64,000 nt of DNA from assembly GCF_014656295.1 (NCBI RefSeq), contig NZ_BNCD01000024.1, forward strand, positions 48,894 through 112,893, given 5' to 3'. The translations under genes and the position numbers were made by a program. The stretch comes from Streptomyces sulfonofaciens. GTDB taxonomy: Bacteria; Actinomycetota; Actinomycetes; Streptomycetales; Streptomycetaceae. This document shows positions 34,327-43,122 of the stretch, piece after piece; the first letter of the stretch is position 1; every line of letters starts with the position of its first letter. The notes under the pieces were generated by a model. That model was not told the origin of the DNA and ran no database searches. It was given only the letters and a program-made list of their open reading frames with translations.

Positions 34327-34980
34327 TCAGGCGACCCGGGCGCGGACGAACGCCGTCAGGTCGTCGACCTCCCGGCCGGCGACGTCGTGCCCCAGTTCCG
34401 GATAAACCCGGATGTCTGCGTCCGTGTGCTTGCGCGTCCAGGAATCCGTCCGCGCGATCGCGTCCCGCGGGATCACCCCGTCGAGACCGCCGCGGCCCCA
34501 GAAGAGCGGCGGTCTGGTGTCGGCGAGGACCCGATCTCCCGGTCGGCTGTCGTCGACGACGAATCCGCCCAGTTGCACCGCGTAGGAGAAGCGCGACGGC
34601 TCCTGCCGCAGCAACTGCAACGCCATCGCGCCCCCTTGTGAGAAGCCGATCAGCCCCACGGAGGAGAACGCGGGCTGTTCGTCCAGCCAGGTGAGCACGG
34701 CGCCGGCCATGGCGTTCGCCAGGGACGCCCGCGGGTTGCCGATCGGGTTGCCCCGACTGGGGAACCAGGCGTATCCGCCGGCCTCGGCGAAGGGGGCGCG
34801 CAGCGACGCGACGACCAACTCGCCGTGCAGGGGCGAGGTGATGCGGAAGAGGTGCGTCTCGTCGTAACTCCACCCGTGCATCGCCACCAGCAGGTGCCGG
34901 CCGGCGCGCTCCGCCTCGGGCGCTGACCACAGTACGGCCCTGCCGTCCACGGACGCAGAGGGCGCGGCGGAATGACTCAC
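34327..34980 (-). CDS. Alpha/beta hydrolase, carboxylesterase/phospholipase type
   Basis: 217 residues from GTG 34980, chosen because CAGGAG lies 7 nt upstream; the open frame continues much further only by composition. It has LLVAMHGWSYDE, nucleophile GLIGFSQGGAMAL, acid in GGLDGVIP and His in YPELGHDVAG, as in the short carboxylesterase family. It likely cleaves small acyl esters in the cytoplasm. The neighbouring hydrolase and the epimerase-like gene are on the same strand, but a 356-nt gap separates the latter. Confidence 0.88.
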   Translation of the reverse strand: MSHSAAPSASVDGRAVLWSAPEAERAGRHLLVAMHGWSYDETHLFRITSPLHGELVVASLRAPFAEAGGYAWFPSRGNPIGNPRASLANAMAGAVLTWLDEQPAFSSVGLIGFSQGGAMALQLLRQEPSRFSYAVQLGGFVVDDSRPGDRVLADTRPPLFWGRGGLDGVIPRDAIARTDSWTRKHTDADIRVYPELGHDVAGREVDDLTAFVRARVA

Positions 34981-35336
34981 GATCGACTCCTGAAGATTCT
35001 CTCGGCTTACCAGCGGTTCTTCTTCGTGGCGGTGGCCCCGGGCACACCTGCGGCTCCCGCCGCGGCCACCACGGCCCCGGACCGGGCGAGAACGTGACGG
35101 CAGCGCACGACCTCGTCGCCCCGGCCCCGCACGCACTCGCCCGCCGGCCCCGCGGCGAGTGGGGCGGCGCTCCTGGCAGGCGCGGACGAGAGGCCGCGCC
35201 GCCCGAACCCCGCCCGGACCCCTCCGGCTGCGGGAACCGGGCCGGAGCGCGGTGCTGTGCGAGGCCCCACGACGGGACCGGCCGTCAGCGGGACCGGCCC
35301 GTCGCCCGTCCGCCCGCGCGCGGCGGGGCGGGACGC
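34981..35336. other. Intergenic region upstream of the esterase gene
   Basis: 356 bases between the epimerase-like stop and the esterase start, both minus strand. It should hold the esterase promoter. I see nothing more definite; the open frames crossing it are composition artefacts. Confidence 0.4.
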
Positions 35337-36194
35337 TCACTCCAGGGCGAAGACGGACAGCGGGTCCGTGTGCGCGGGCACCCAGCCGAGGTCGGCGCGG
35401 GCGCGCGCCGGCGTGAACTGCTGGTCGAGGGCGAAGGCGTCGGCGACGGGGCCCATCTGCTCCCGCGCCTGGTCGATCGTCAGGGACACGGTCTTGCCGG
35501 CGAGTCCGGTGCCCAGGCTCAGGGCCTCGGCGACCTCCTTGGCCGTCGGGTTCACACCGCCGACGCCCACGTACACGGCTCCGGCGCGGGCACGCAGGGC
35601 TGCCGTGTACAACTCGGCGAGGTCGTCGACGTGCACGAGGGCCCAGTGCTGTGTGCCGTCGCCGATGTAGGCGATGGCGCCGGCCTGCTTGCCGGGCTGG
35701 GTGAAGAAGGCGTCGATGAGACGGTTCTCGCCGCCGTACAGCAGACCGGGCCGGATGACGACGGGGCGGCCTCCGTGAGCGGCCCGGGCGAGGACGGCAT
35801 CCTCGACGGGGTGGCGCCAGGCCACCAGGGCCGGCGGGTTCCACGGGGCGTCCTCATCGGCGACACCGTCGGTGTCGCCGTAGACCCAGGTGCCGCCGGT
35901 GTGCACATATGTGCCGGCGCCCACGCCGTCCTGCATCGCGGTGGCCGCGGCGAGGTCCTCCTCGCCCGTCTCGGCCTGCGCGAGGTGGATGACGGCGTCG
36001 GCCCGTGCGGCAGTTGCGTTGAGCACGGACAGATCGGTGAGGCTGCCGCGCACCGGCTCCGCGCCCAGCACCTGGAGGGCCAGCGCGGCCCGCTCGCTGC
36101 GGGCCAGGGCGCGAACGGTGTGGCCCTGCCGCAGCAGCACGCGGATCACCGCCCTGCCGATGTAACCGGACCCACCGGTGACGAAGACCTTCAT
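35337..36194 (-). CDS. NAD(P)-dependent epimerase/dehydratase-like (extended SDR)
   Basis: 285 residues from ATG 36194, with GGAAGGAA about 12 nt upstream. Rossmann start MKVFVTGGSGYIGRAV, then IHLAQAETG, HTGGTWVYGD and RPGLLYGG. The canonical YxxxK is absent: the region after the Ser/Thr-like TGGTWVYGD has no Lys, so it may be an atypical SDR acting as an isomerase or NmrA-like sensor. Divergent from the SpoIIE phosphatase gene across 356 nt. Substrate unknown. Confidence 0.85.
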   Translation of the reverse strand: MKVFVTGGSGYIGRAVIRVLLRQGHTVRALARSERAALALQVLGAEPVRGSLTDLSVLNATAARADAVIHLAQAETGEEDLAAATAMQDGVGAGTYVHTGGTWVYGDTDGVADEDAPWNPPALVAWRHPVEDAVLARAAHGGRPVVIRPGLLYGGENRLIDAFFTQPGKQAGAIAYIGDGTQHWALVHVDDLAELYTAALRARAGAVYVGVGGVNPTAKEVAEALSLGTGLAGKTVSLTIDQAREQMGPVADAFALDQQFTPARARADLGWVPAHTDPLSVFALE

Positions 36195-36550
36195 GACGTG
36201 CGTCCATTCCTTCCAGGAACCTTCTTGCGTCCGGAATCCACCCTGCGGTGGGCGGGGCACCGGCGTCCAAGACCTGTTCCGTCGGCTGTGATGCCGCCTC
36301 GGCATCAGGGCAGGCCGGCGGTCGCTGCCGCGCCGCGGCACCGGCGGCACTGCGCGCGGCGTGCCGCCGCCCGCGGCCGCTCGGCGGACCGCTGCATCGG
36401 CGCAGTCCGCTTCTTTAGGCCGGCGGGCCGGTGCTTCCTGCTCGTCGATCACTTCGCGTGCCGACTTGCGCGGTTCTTGTTGTCGTTAGGCTGGTAGATG
36501 GGCAATCGCCCGTATATGTCTTATAACGCGTGGCCGCGAAGGGTATCGGG
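36195..36550. other. Divergent promoter region
   Basis: 356 bases between the starts of the epimerase-like gene (minus) and the PP2C-type phosphatase gene (plus). The last 100 bases are relatively AT-rich and contain GGGCAATCGCCC (36500-36511, a weak 4-bp inverted repeat) and a TATAAC (36523-36528). No confident -35 is seen. Confidence 0.35.
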
Positions 36551-38644
36551 ATGGAGCACAGGCTTGGGGCCGCTGCCGGTGTGGAGCGGGCCCCTGGTGG
36601 TTTCACGCAGGGCACGTCCGACGCCGCTCCGCCCGCTATCGCCGTGGTCGGATCCGACGGGCGGGTCCTGGTGTGGGGGCAGGGGTGCCGGCGGCTGCTC
36701 GGCCATCGTGCGGAGGATGTCGTCGGAGCGCCGGTGCGCCGGCTTCTGGCGGATCCTGACCGGGCGGTTTCCTGGTCCGCCGCCTCGGGGGCCGTGGGGC
36801 GGCGTGGCGGCGGGCAGACCGCAGGTGCGGTGGTGGAGCTCAGGCACCGGGACGGTGGAGTCCTCCCTCTGGTCGTGGAGATCGCGGCGCTGACCGGCGC
36901 GGACGGCGAGTACTGCTGGTTCGTCGCCGCCACGGCGGAAGCCGACGGTGCGGAGCTGACCGAGGGGCGGGAGACACTGCTCGACCGGTCGCCGCTGGCG
37001 GTGGCGGTGTGGGACGCCGGGATGCGGCTGGTGTGGGCCAACCGGGCCTCGAAAGGGGTGGCGGGGCTTGTGGACGTGACCGCCTCGGGGCCGTCGGCAC
37101 TGCGAGCCCTGCGCGGTTTCGACCGCACCTTCACCGAGCCGGTGATGCGGGAGGTGCTGGCGTCGGGAGAGCCTGCCGACGACCACGTGGTGCGGTGGGT
37201 GTCGCCGGAGGACGGCCGGGAGGTCGTCTTCTCCTCCTCCCTCTTCCCCCTCGCCTCCGGCGAGGGGACTTCGCTGGGCGTCTGCAGCGTCCTGTTGGAC
37301 ATCACAAAGTGCTGGGAGCGTGAGCGGCTCGTGCTGCTCGGCAGGGCGGCCCACCGCATCGGTACCACCCTCGACGTGATGACGACCGCGCAGGAACTCG
37401 CGGACATGGCCGTCCCCGCCCTTGCCGACTACGTCGCGGTCGACCTGGCCGAGGCGGTACCGCTGGGGGAGGAACCGCTGGAGCACATGGCCGCGGGCGA
37501 GTTCGGCATCCCCGTCTTCCGCCGAGCGGGCATGGCCTCCATACACGAGGGCGCTCCTGAGGCCCCCTTCTCGGTGGGCGAGGTCGTGTACGTGCCACCG
37601 GGGTCGCCGTACCTCGCCGTGCTGCGCGAGGGCAGGTCCCATCTCAGCCCGACCCTGGCACTGGGCCCGGGTACGTGGCTGGAGCGCGACCTCGTCCGCA
37701 GGCGACGCGTCCGCGAGACGGGCATCCACTCGCTGATGATGATCCCGCTCAGAGCACGCGGCAGGATACTCGGGATCGCCGTGCTCGCACGGAACGAGGA
37801 CGATGTTCCCTTCTCCCGGGACGATCTGCTGCTGGCGGAGGAACTCGCCGTCCAGGCGTCGCTGAGCCTGGACAACGCCCGCCGCTACACCCGCGAGCGC
37901 ACGGCCGCCCTCACCCTGCAGCGCAGCTTCCTGCCGGACCGGCTGTCCGGTGGCGCCGCGGTGGACCTGGCCAGCCGCTATCTGCCGTCGGACCGGCACG
38001 AGGGGGTCGGCGGGGACTGGATGGACGCCATCGAGCTGCCGGGCGGCCGGATCGCCCTGGTCATCGGCGACGTCGTGGGACACGGTATCCACGCCGCCGC
38101 CAGCATGGGGCGCCTGCGCATGGCGGTCCACGCCCTCGCGGTCCTCGACCAGCATCCGGCGGAGCTGCTCGACCACCTCAACGAGGTCACCGCCCAGCTC
38201 GCGCAGTCCGGCACCTGGAGCACGGAACACCCCTCCATCACCGGGGCGAGCTGCCTCTACGCCGTCTACGACCCGGCCACGCGCGTGTGCACGCTGGCCC
38301 GCGCCGGTCACCCGCCGCCGCTGCTGGTGACACCCGACGGCCGTGCCGAGATCGTCGACACGCCGGTGGGTCCTCCGATCGGCACCTGCACCGGCCCCTA
38401 CGAGTCCGTCGACCTCGAACTGCCCGGGGGCAGCGTGCTCGCCCTGTATACTGACGGACTCGTCGAGTCCCGCCGCGTCGACATCGACACCGGCCTCGAC
38501 CGACTGCTCGCGGTACTGGAGCGTCCACCGGCTGATCTGGACGACCTGTGCTCCCGCATCGTCACCCGGCTCACCGCGCACGCTCCGCCGGAGGACGACG
38601 TGGCCCTCCTGGTCGCACGCACCCGCACCACGGGCGGCGGCTAG
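36551..38644 (+). CDS. PAS-PAS-GAF-SpoIIE (PP2C-type) serine phosphatase
   Basis: 697 residues from ATG 36551; a GTG at 36530 is possible. Order: PAS (about 20-130, with AVVGSDGRVLVWGQG), PAS (about 140-245, LLDRSPLAVAVWDAGMRLVW), GAF (about 265-450), then a SpoIIE/PP2C phosphatase (about 465-695) with the metal-binding motifs GGDWMDA, GDVVGHG, YTDGLVE and DDVALLV. Such Streptomyces proteins sense redox, light or small ligands and dephosphorylate anti-sigma-factor antagonists, adjusting stress sigma factors. No HATPase kinase domain is fused. The partner is not in the window unless it acts on SigJ, for which there is no evidence. Confidence 0.93.
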   Translation: MEHRLGAAAGVERAPGGFTQGTSDAAPPAIAVVGSDGRVLVWGQGCRRLLGHRAEDVVGAPVRRLLADPDRAVSWSAASGAVGRRGGGQTAGAVVELRHRDGGVLPLVVEIAALTGADGEYCWFVAATAEADGAELTEGRETLLDRSPLAVAVWDAGMRLVWANRASKGVAGLVDVTASGPSALRALRGFDRTFTEPVMREVLASGEPADDHVVRWVSPEDGREVVFSSSLFPLASGEGTSLGVCSVLLDITKCWERERLVLLGRAAHRIGTTLDVMTTAQELADMAVPALADYVAVDLAEAVPLGEEPLEHMAAGEFGIPVFRRAGMASIHEGAPEAPFSVGEVVYVPPGSPYLAVLREGRSHLSPTLALGPGTWLERDLVRRRRVRETGIHSLMMIPLRARGRILGIAVLARNEDDVPFSRDDLLLAEELAVQASLSLDNARRYTRERTAALTLQRSFLPDRLSGGAAVDLASRYLPSDRHEGVGGDWMDAIELPGGRIALVIGDVVGHGIHAAASMGRLRMAVHALAVLDQHPAELLDHLNEVTAQLAQSGTWSTEHPSITGASCLYAVYDPATRVCTLARAGHPPPLLVTPDGRAEIVDTPVGPPIGTCTGPYESVDLELPGGSVLALYTDGLVESRRVDIDTGLDRLLAVLERPPADLDDLCSRIVTRLTAHAPPEDDVALLVARTRTTGGG

Positions 38645-39137
38645 GGTCCGCCTCTTCGGCCCGGATCGAAGGCGTGTCCGACCCGGTCGGCCGCGCCTTC
38701 GACGCTCCGACATCGCCGCTGTCGCCGCCGTCGCGCCCGAGACCCTGCCCGCGCCCGAGGCGCACGCCGGCGCCCTGTGTGCGCCCACCGGCCCCCGGGC
38801 CCTCACAGTCGGCGAGGTCGCCGACACCACCACCGCCGTGAGGGGCCGGACCGCCGCGACCACGACAGCGACCCGGACGCCTGGACCGCCCGCGCGGTCG
38901 CCGCCGGCCTCGTCCCCACCGACTGCGCGGTGATGCTCCGCTCGGGGACCGGCGCCGTCATCCCCGGCGACGGCTCCACCCCCAACGGCGACATCGAGCC
39001 GGCCACCGGCCGGCTTCCGCGACCTTCGCCCGGCGCAACGCCCGTGTTTGGACCGCCCCGGCGCACCGGTGGCCAGGTCCGTCACGGCCGTTCGAAGCGG
39101 GTTCGTGCGCTTGCACGCCGGCAGATGTCCGGGGACG
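38645..39137. other. Intergenic region with possible decayed coding sequence
   Basis: About 490 bases. A plus-strand stretch near 38870-39010 translates to protein-like sequence (AWTARAVAAGLVPTDCAVML, then GDGSTPNGDIEPATG) but has no credible start or family. It may be a gene remnant. Nothing else is recognisable. Confidence 0.3.
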
Positions 39138-39380
39138 TCAGTCCGGCCTGCCGGAGTAGGGCAGCAGGGCCATCTCGCGGGCGTTCCTGATCGCCCGGGC
39201 GAGCAGGCGCTGCTGCTGGGCGGTGACGTGGGTGACGCGCCTGCTGCGGATCTTCCCGCGGTCGGAGACGAACTTCCGCAGCAGATCGGTGTCCTTGTAG
39301 TCGATGCGGGTGATGCCGGCGGCGTCGAGCGGGTTGGTGCGGCGCTTGGCCGCCTTGCGGGCGTCGTTACGGCGGGTCAT
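39138..39380 (-). CDS. rpsR: 30S ribosomal protein S18, zinc-free paralogue
   Basis: 80 residues from ATG 39380, with GAGGAGAGG directly upstream. The bS18 core is clear: ITRIDYKDTDLLRKFVSDRG and RRVTHVTAQQQRLLARAI. It has no cysteines, so it is the zinc-independent form that replaces the Cys-containing paralogue under zinc starvation. It is the last gene of a minus-strand run rpmG-rpmE-cobW-rpsR, matching the known Zur-regulated arrangement of Streptomyces. Control is presumably from the Zur box at 41054-41068. CCACCGGTGG (39401-39410), a perfect palindrome, lies just upstream. Confidence 0.95.
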   Translation of the reverse strand: MTRRNDARKAAKRRTNPLDAAGITRIDYKDTDLLRKFVSDRGKIRSRRVTHVTAQQQRLLARAIRNAREMALLPYSGRPD

Positions 39381-39438
39381 GCCTCTCCTCGAGCGGGTGG
39401 CCACCGGTGGTCGCCGGTGGGTTGCGCGGTCCTGGGGG

Positions 39439-40593
39439 TCATGCGGGGTCGAGCAGGGAGTCGAAGGCTCCCGGCAGGCTCTGCCAGCCTTCGGGTCCGG
39501 TCGCGTACTCGGCGTCGGTGAGCAGACAGGAGTCGAGGAGCCGCACGGTGCCGGTGCGGTCCAGCCCGGGAGAGGTGAAGACGAGGTGCTGGCAGCGGTC
39601 ACCGTGCTCCGGATGCCAGTCCAGGGCGGCGGCCGCCCGTCGTGCCGGCGGGACCAGCTCCCACGCCGCGTCGGGCAGGGAGGCCAGCCAGGGGCCTGCG
39701 CTCTCGACGCAGAGAGCACCACCGGCCGCGTCCCAGGAGAGCAGGGTGTCCGGGCGGTCCGCGAGCCAGAACCGGCCCCTGCTGCGCGCCGCCGCACAGC
39801 ACAGGTCCTCCAGCGCCCGGTAGAGGCGTTCGGGGTGGAACGGCCTGGTGCGGTGCCAGACCAGGGTGGCCACGCCCGCCTCGTTCGCCTCCTGCGGCAG
39901 GAGGGCGCACGCCGGGTGCTGCGCCGCGGCCGCCGCCTCCGCGTCGAAGCCGGCGAACGCCGCCTGCGCCAGCTCCGCACCGGCCGCGTCGACGTGGCGC
40001 GCGGTGGGGTGCAACTGGGCCAGCAGGGCGTGGTCCCGCCGGTCCGCGTCCGCACCGTCCACGAGGGCGAGGACGGGGGCGTACTCGACCTGCCGGGCCC
40101 AGGTGTCGGCGACTGTGCGCTGATCCGTTGCCGCCGCGGCGAGTCCGGCCTCGGACAGGTCGTCGCCGTTGGCGAGGTAGGGCAGGACCAGCGCGGGCTC
40201 GACCGCGGTGATCACGTTGGCGAGCGTCAGGCCGCCACGGCTGTGCGCGGCCACGACCTCGGCCATGGCCTTGGGCTCCACCGAGTCCCACAGCTCGACG
40301 ATCGCCAGCCGGGCCGGCCCCTGGGCGGCGAGGCGCTCCAGCTCCGGAAGGAGGTCCTCGCGCAGTGCGCAGCAGGCGCAGTCGTTGACGAGCGGAGCGG
40401 CGCCCGACGCCAGGACGCCCGATGCGTCGCGCACGTGCCGGCGCACGGTTCCTTCGCCCGCGGTGGCCAGGTCGTGGTGGAGCGCGACACTGCCAGGAAC
40501 GGCTTCCAGGAGCCGGTCGACGACCCGTGCACGGGCGTCCGCGTGCAGGCCCCCGACGATGACGACCGGCAGCCGGTCCTCTTCGGGTGTCAT
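39439..40593 (-). CDS. CobW/COG0523-like protein with degenerate P-loop
   Basis: 384 residues from ATG 40593, ATGA-coupled to the L31 stop. The N-terminal G3E GTPase-like fold has the metal-binding CxCC motif (Cys72, Cys74, Cys75 in VNDCACCALRED), a C-terminal CobW domain (TRPFHPERLYRALE) and late His-rich DWHPEHGDRCQH. The Walker A motif, normally GxxxxGKT, reads GGLHADARARV and lacks the Lys, so GTP binding is doubtful. COG0523 proteins deliver zinc or other metals to client enzymes. Its place inside the Zur-type ribosomal protein operon supports a role in zinc scarcity. Confidence 0.88.
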   Translation of the reverse strand: MTPEEDRLPVVIVGGLHADARARVVDRLLEAVPGSVALHHDLATAGEGTVRRHVRDASGVLASGAAPLVNDCACCALREDLLPELERLAAQGPARLAIVELWDSVEPKAMAEVVAAHSRGGLTLANVITAVEPALVLPYLANGDDLSEAGLAAAATDQRTVADTWARQVEYAPVLALVDGADADRRDHALLAQLHPTARHVDAAGAELAQAAFAGFDAEAAAAAQHPACALLPQEANEAGVATLVWHRTRPFHPERLYRALEDLCCAAARSRGRFWLADRPDTLLSWDAAGGALCVESAGPWLASLPDAAWELVPPARRAAAALDWHPEHGDRCQHLVFTSPGLDRTGTVRLLDSCLLTDAEYATGPEGWQSLPGAFDSLLDPA

Positions 40594-40844
40594 CGGCCCT
40601 CGAAGCGACCGTAGCGGCGTTCGAAGCGCTCCACGCGGCGCGCGGTGTCGAGGACCCGGGCCGTGCCCGTGTGGAAGGGGTGGCTCGCCGAGGAGGTCTC
40701 GACGTCCACGACGGGGCGGGTGCGGCCGTCCTCCCACTCGGTGGTGGTGCCGCCGGTGAGCGTCGAGCGGGTCGGGAAGGCGAAGTCGGCGGCCTTGTCG
40801 CGGAAGACGACGGGACCGTACGCGGGGTGGGTGTCGGGCTTCAT
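40590..40844 (-). CDS. rpmE2: 50S ribosomal protein L31 type B, zinc-free
   Basis: 84 residues from ATG 40844 (GGAG 8 nt upstream); a GTG nine bases earlier is less likely. bL31 type B: MKPDTHPAYGPVVFRDKAADF, TRPVVDVETSSASHPFHTG and RRVERFERRYG. The CxxC zinc knuckle of the type A protein is absent. It replaces zinc-binding L31 on the ribosome when zinc is low, freeing metal. Stop overlaps the CobW-like start. Confidence 0.96.
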   Translation of the reverse strand: MKPDTHPAYGPVVFRDKAADFAFPTRSTLTGGTTTEWEDGRTRPVVDVETSSASHPFHTGTARVLDTARRVERFERRYGRFEGR

Positions 40845-40875
40845 GGCGGGCACTCCGGTGTGGTGGGCGATCGGG

Positions 40876-41040
40876 TCAGCGTTCTTCGCGGAAGTCGACG
40901 TGCCGACGTACGAGGGGGTCGTACTTGCGCAGCACCAGGCGGTCCGGGTCGTTGCGGCGGTTCTTGCGGGTCACGTAGGTGTGGCCGGTTCCCGCTGTGG
41001 AGCGGAGCTTGATGACGGGGCGTAGTTCGTTGCGAGCCAT
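40876..41040 (-). CDS. rpmG: 50S ribosomal protein L33, zinc-free
   Basis: 54 residues from ATG 41040 to TGA at 40876-40878. It reads MARNELRPVIKLRSTAGTG, then YVTRKNRRNDPDRLVLRKYD and RRHVDFREER, full-length bL33 without the two zinc Cys pairs. First gene of the minus-strand zinc-starvation operon, starting 14 bases from the Zur box. Confidence 0.95.
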   Translation of the reverse strand: MARNELRPVIKLRSTAGTGHTYVTRKNRRNDPDRLVLRKYDPLVRRHVDFREER

Positions 41041-41053
41041 GGGGACTAGTATA

Positions 41054-41068
41054 TGGGAATGATTTCCA
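41054..41068. promoter_or_regulatory. Zur box in the divergent ribosomal-protein promoter
   Basis: TGGGAATGATTTCCA is an imperfect 15-bp palindrome close to the Streptomyces Zur consensus (TGAAAATGATTTTCA). It sits between rpmG (start 41040, minus) and rpmB (start 41106, plus), so one zinc-loaded Zur dimer could repress both transcripts. Confidence 0.8.
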
Positions 41069-41105
41069 TTATCAATAGTCGCCCGCGAGAGAGGCAGGTA
41101 CTCCC

Positions 41106-41341
41106 GTGTCCGCCCACTGCCTGCTGACCGGTGCCGAGCCGGGCTTCGGCAACCGCATCTCCCACTCGCACCGGCGCACCTCGCGTCGCTTCGACCCGAA
41201 CATCCAGCGCAAGCGGTACTGGCTGCCCGGAGAGGGCCGCCATGTGCGCCTGACGCTCAGCGTCCGCGGCATCAGGATCGCGACACCATCGGCGTGGAGG
41301 CGGCCGTGGCCCGCATCCGCGCGCGGGGGGTGAAGGTCTGA
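41106..41341 (+). pseudogene. rpmB: 50S ribosomal protein L28, zinc-free paralogue, frameshifted
   Basis: From GTG 41106 the frame gives typical bL28 (AHCLLTGAEPGFGNRISHSH, then FDPNIQRKRYWLP) up to GIRI near 41277. The next bases are one short: in frame the protein derails and stops at 41333. The expected ending DTIGVEAAVARIRARGVKV is in the +1-shifted frame and ends at 41341, overlapping the rpsN start as TGATG. The whole span is 236 nt, exactly one less than 79 codons. A single-base deletion around 41278-41281, real or a sequencing error, explains this. Confidence 0.85.
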
Positions 41342-41646
41342 TGGCCAAGCGAAGCAGGATCGCCAAGAACGAGAAGCGCAAGGCCGTCGTCGCGCGGTAC
41401 GCCGCCCGGCGTGCCGAACTGAAGGAGGTCATCCGGCACCCCGGCTCGACGGAGGCCGAGCGCAGCGCCGCGTTCGCCGAACTGCGCCGCCAGCCGCGCG
41501 ACGCCGGCGCCACCCGCGTCCGCAACCGCGACGGTGTCGACGGCCGCCCGCGGGGATACCTGCGGAAGTTCGGACTCTCGCGTGTCCGCGCGAGGGCACA
41601 GGCCCATGCCGGCTTCCTGCCCGGCGTCACCAAGTCGTCCTGGTGA
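41341..41646 (+). CDS. rpsN: 30S ribosomal protein S14, long zinc-free form
   Basis: 101 residues from ATG 41341, overlapping the L28 stop. uS14 of the long type: MAKRSRIAKNEKRKAVV, then RVRNRDGVDGRPRGYLRKFGL and SRVRARAQAHAGFLPGVTKSSW. It lacks the CxxC pairs of the zinc-binding short form. It should be induced with L28 by relief of Zur repression. A strong hairpin follows. Confidence 0.96.
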   Translation: MAKRSRIAKNEKRKAVVARYAARRAELKEVIRHPGSTEAERSAAFAELRRQPRDAGATRVRNRDGVDGRPRGYLRKFGLSRVRARAQAHAGFLPGVTKSSW

Positions 41647-41672
41647 CAACCGCTCCGCCGTCCTGACCGGGA

Positions 41673-41713
41673 GCGCGGGTGCGCGCCCCGATCCCCGGGG
41701 TGCGCACCCGCGC
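41673..41713 (+). terminator. Strong hairpin after rpsN
   Basis: GCGCGGGTGCGC (41673-41684) and GCGCACCCGCGC (41702-41713) form a perfect 12-bp stem around a GC-rich loop, about 27 nt after the rpsN stop. Confidence 0.75.
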
Positions 41714-42168
41714 GGGCCGGTACCGGGCCTGTTCCGGGGGGTGGGGCCGGGACGTGGAAGGGGCGTCGGAGGGGCGGGCGGAAGCGCACGCACGGGTGAT
41801 GTCCTGCTGGGCGCACACGGTGGTTCTGTGCGCACAGCAGCGGTTCCGACCCGGGTCCGTGAGGCGTGCACGCCGAAGAGATGGTGTGGACGGCAAGGAG
41901 CCCCGGGATCGAGATCGTGCCACAGTAGCGGGATGCCTGGATCGTCCTTGCCCGGTCGTTCCCTCCGTGACGTGGTGCGTACCGGCACCACCCACCACCG
42001 GCGCGCCGTCCCGCGCCGGCCGGTACGGGGTTCGTCGGCGAACTGGCGAAGACGTCCGAGGCCGGCGGCGGGCCCGGTGCACCGCGGGTTCCATGACCTC
42101 ACGGCAGGCACGGCACCGGCCTCCCCACATGGGGCAACCCGCCGCTGTCCGGATGACGAGGTGGCACC
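41714..42168. other. Intergenic region
   Basis: About 455 bases between the rpsN terminator and the kinase-like gene. Several open frames cross it but none shows family-like sequence. No clear promoter or repeat is seen. Confidence 0.4.
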
Positions 42169-43122
42169 GTGACCAACCACGATGAGGCGACGGCTGTCCG
42201 GCCGTTGACACTGGCTTGGGTGAACCGACACCTGGAGGCCGGTGAACGGGTCGTCAGGACCGGGGTGCTGCACGGCGGCACCACTGCCGAGATGCGGAGG
42301 CTGACCATCGGCACACGGGACGGAGGCATCCGTGACCTGGTTCTGCGGACCTTCGTCGACGTGGAGCACGCGGAGGACTGGCTCACCAGGGAAGCCGACG
42401 CCCTGGCCCTGCTCACGGGGACCGGCGTGCCGGCTCCCGGACCGGTCGCGGTCGACCCGGCCGCCGCGCACTGCGAGTACCCATCGCTCCTCATGACACA
42501 TCTGGCCGGCCGGACGGTCCTCGACGACGGGGCCCTGGAGATGCGGGTTCCCCTGCTGGCCCGTCAGCTCGTGGCGATCCACGCGGTGCGATGCGCCAAG
42601 CGGCCCCGGAGGTTCGTGGCGTTGACGACCGCTGACACCGTCGTGACCCCGAAGGGCGCCGACGCGGCGGTATGGACCGCGGCGATCGATGTCATCCGGG
42701 GGCCCGCGCCCTCCTATGAGGGGCGATTCCTGCACCGGGACTTCCAGCCCGGCAATGTGCTCTTCGACGTGCCGCCCTCAAGGCCGGCGGGTGCCCGCAT
42801 CACCGGTGTCGTCGACTGGGCTGCCGCCTCCTGGGGCCCGGCGGATCTCGACGTGGCGCACTGCTCCGTCAATCTCGCGCTGCTGCACGGCCCGGTGTGG
42901 GGTCTGCGGTTCGCCGAGGCGTACGAGGAGGCCGGCGGGGTGCTGGCCGCGGCCGCGAGCGAGCGGCTGTACTGGCAGGTGCGGGACGCGCTGGCCGCCT
43001 CGGAAGAAGTGCAGTCGGTGTCGCAGCCATGGCGGGAGGCAGGGCGGACGGAGCTGACGGCACGAGTCGTTCGGGAGCGGCTGGATGCCTATGTCACCGC
43101 CCTGATGGACGCGCTCGGCTGA
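42169..43122 (+). CDS. Aminoglycoside phosphotransferase (APH)-family kinase-like protein
   Basis: 317 residues from GTG 42169. Kinase-like fold with the Brenner motif LHRDFQPGNVLF and the metal-binding VDWAAASWGPADLDVAH. APH-family members phosphorylate aminoglycosides, homoserine, choline or other small alcohols. No neighbour suggests a substrate; the gene stands alone between the ribosomal protein genes and a MazG-like gene. It could confer antibiotic resistance but this cannot be judged. Confidence 0.88.
   Translation: MTNHDEATAVRPLTLAWVNRHLEAGERVVRTGVLHGGTTAEMRRLTIGTRDGGIRDLVLRTFVDVEHAEDWLTREADALALLTGTGVPAPGPVAVDPAAAHCEYPSLLMTHLAGRTVLDDGALEMRVPLLARQLVAIHAVRCAKRPRRFVALTTADTVVTPKGADAAVWTAAIDVIRGPAPSYEGRFLHRDFQPGNVLFDVPPSRPAGARITGVVDWAAASWGPADLDVAHCSVNLALLHGPVWGLRFAEAYEEAGGVLAAAASERLYWQVRDALAASEEVQSVSQPWREAGRTELTARVVRERLDAYVTALMDALG

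Noticed and set aside
35000..35844. Long N-terminal extension of the short esterase
   Set aside because: The extension is antisense-like, Arg/Pro rich and crosses the epimerase-like gene. A good ribosome site supports GTG 34980.
41679..42185. 168-codon open frame between rpsN and the kinase-like gene
   Set aside because: No family-like sequence, unusual Arg/Cys composition, and it overlaps the next gene and the rpsN terminator.
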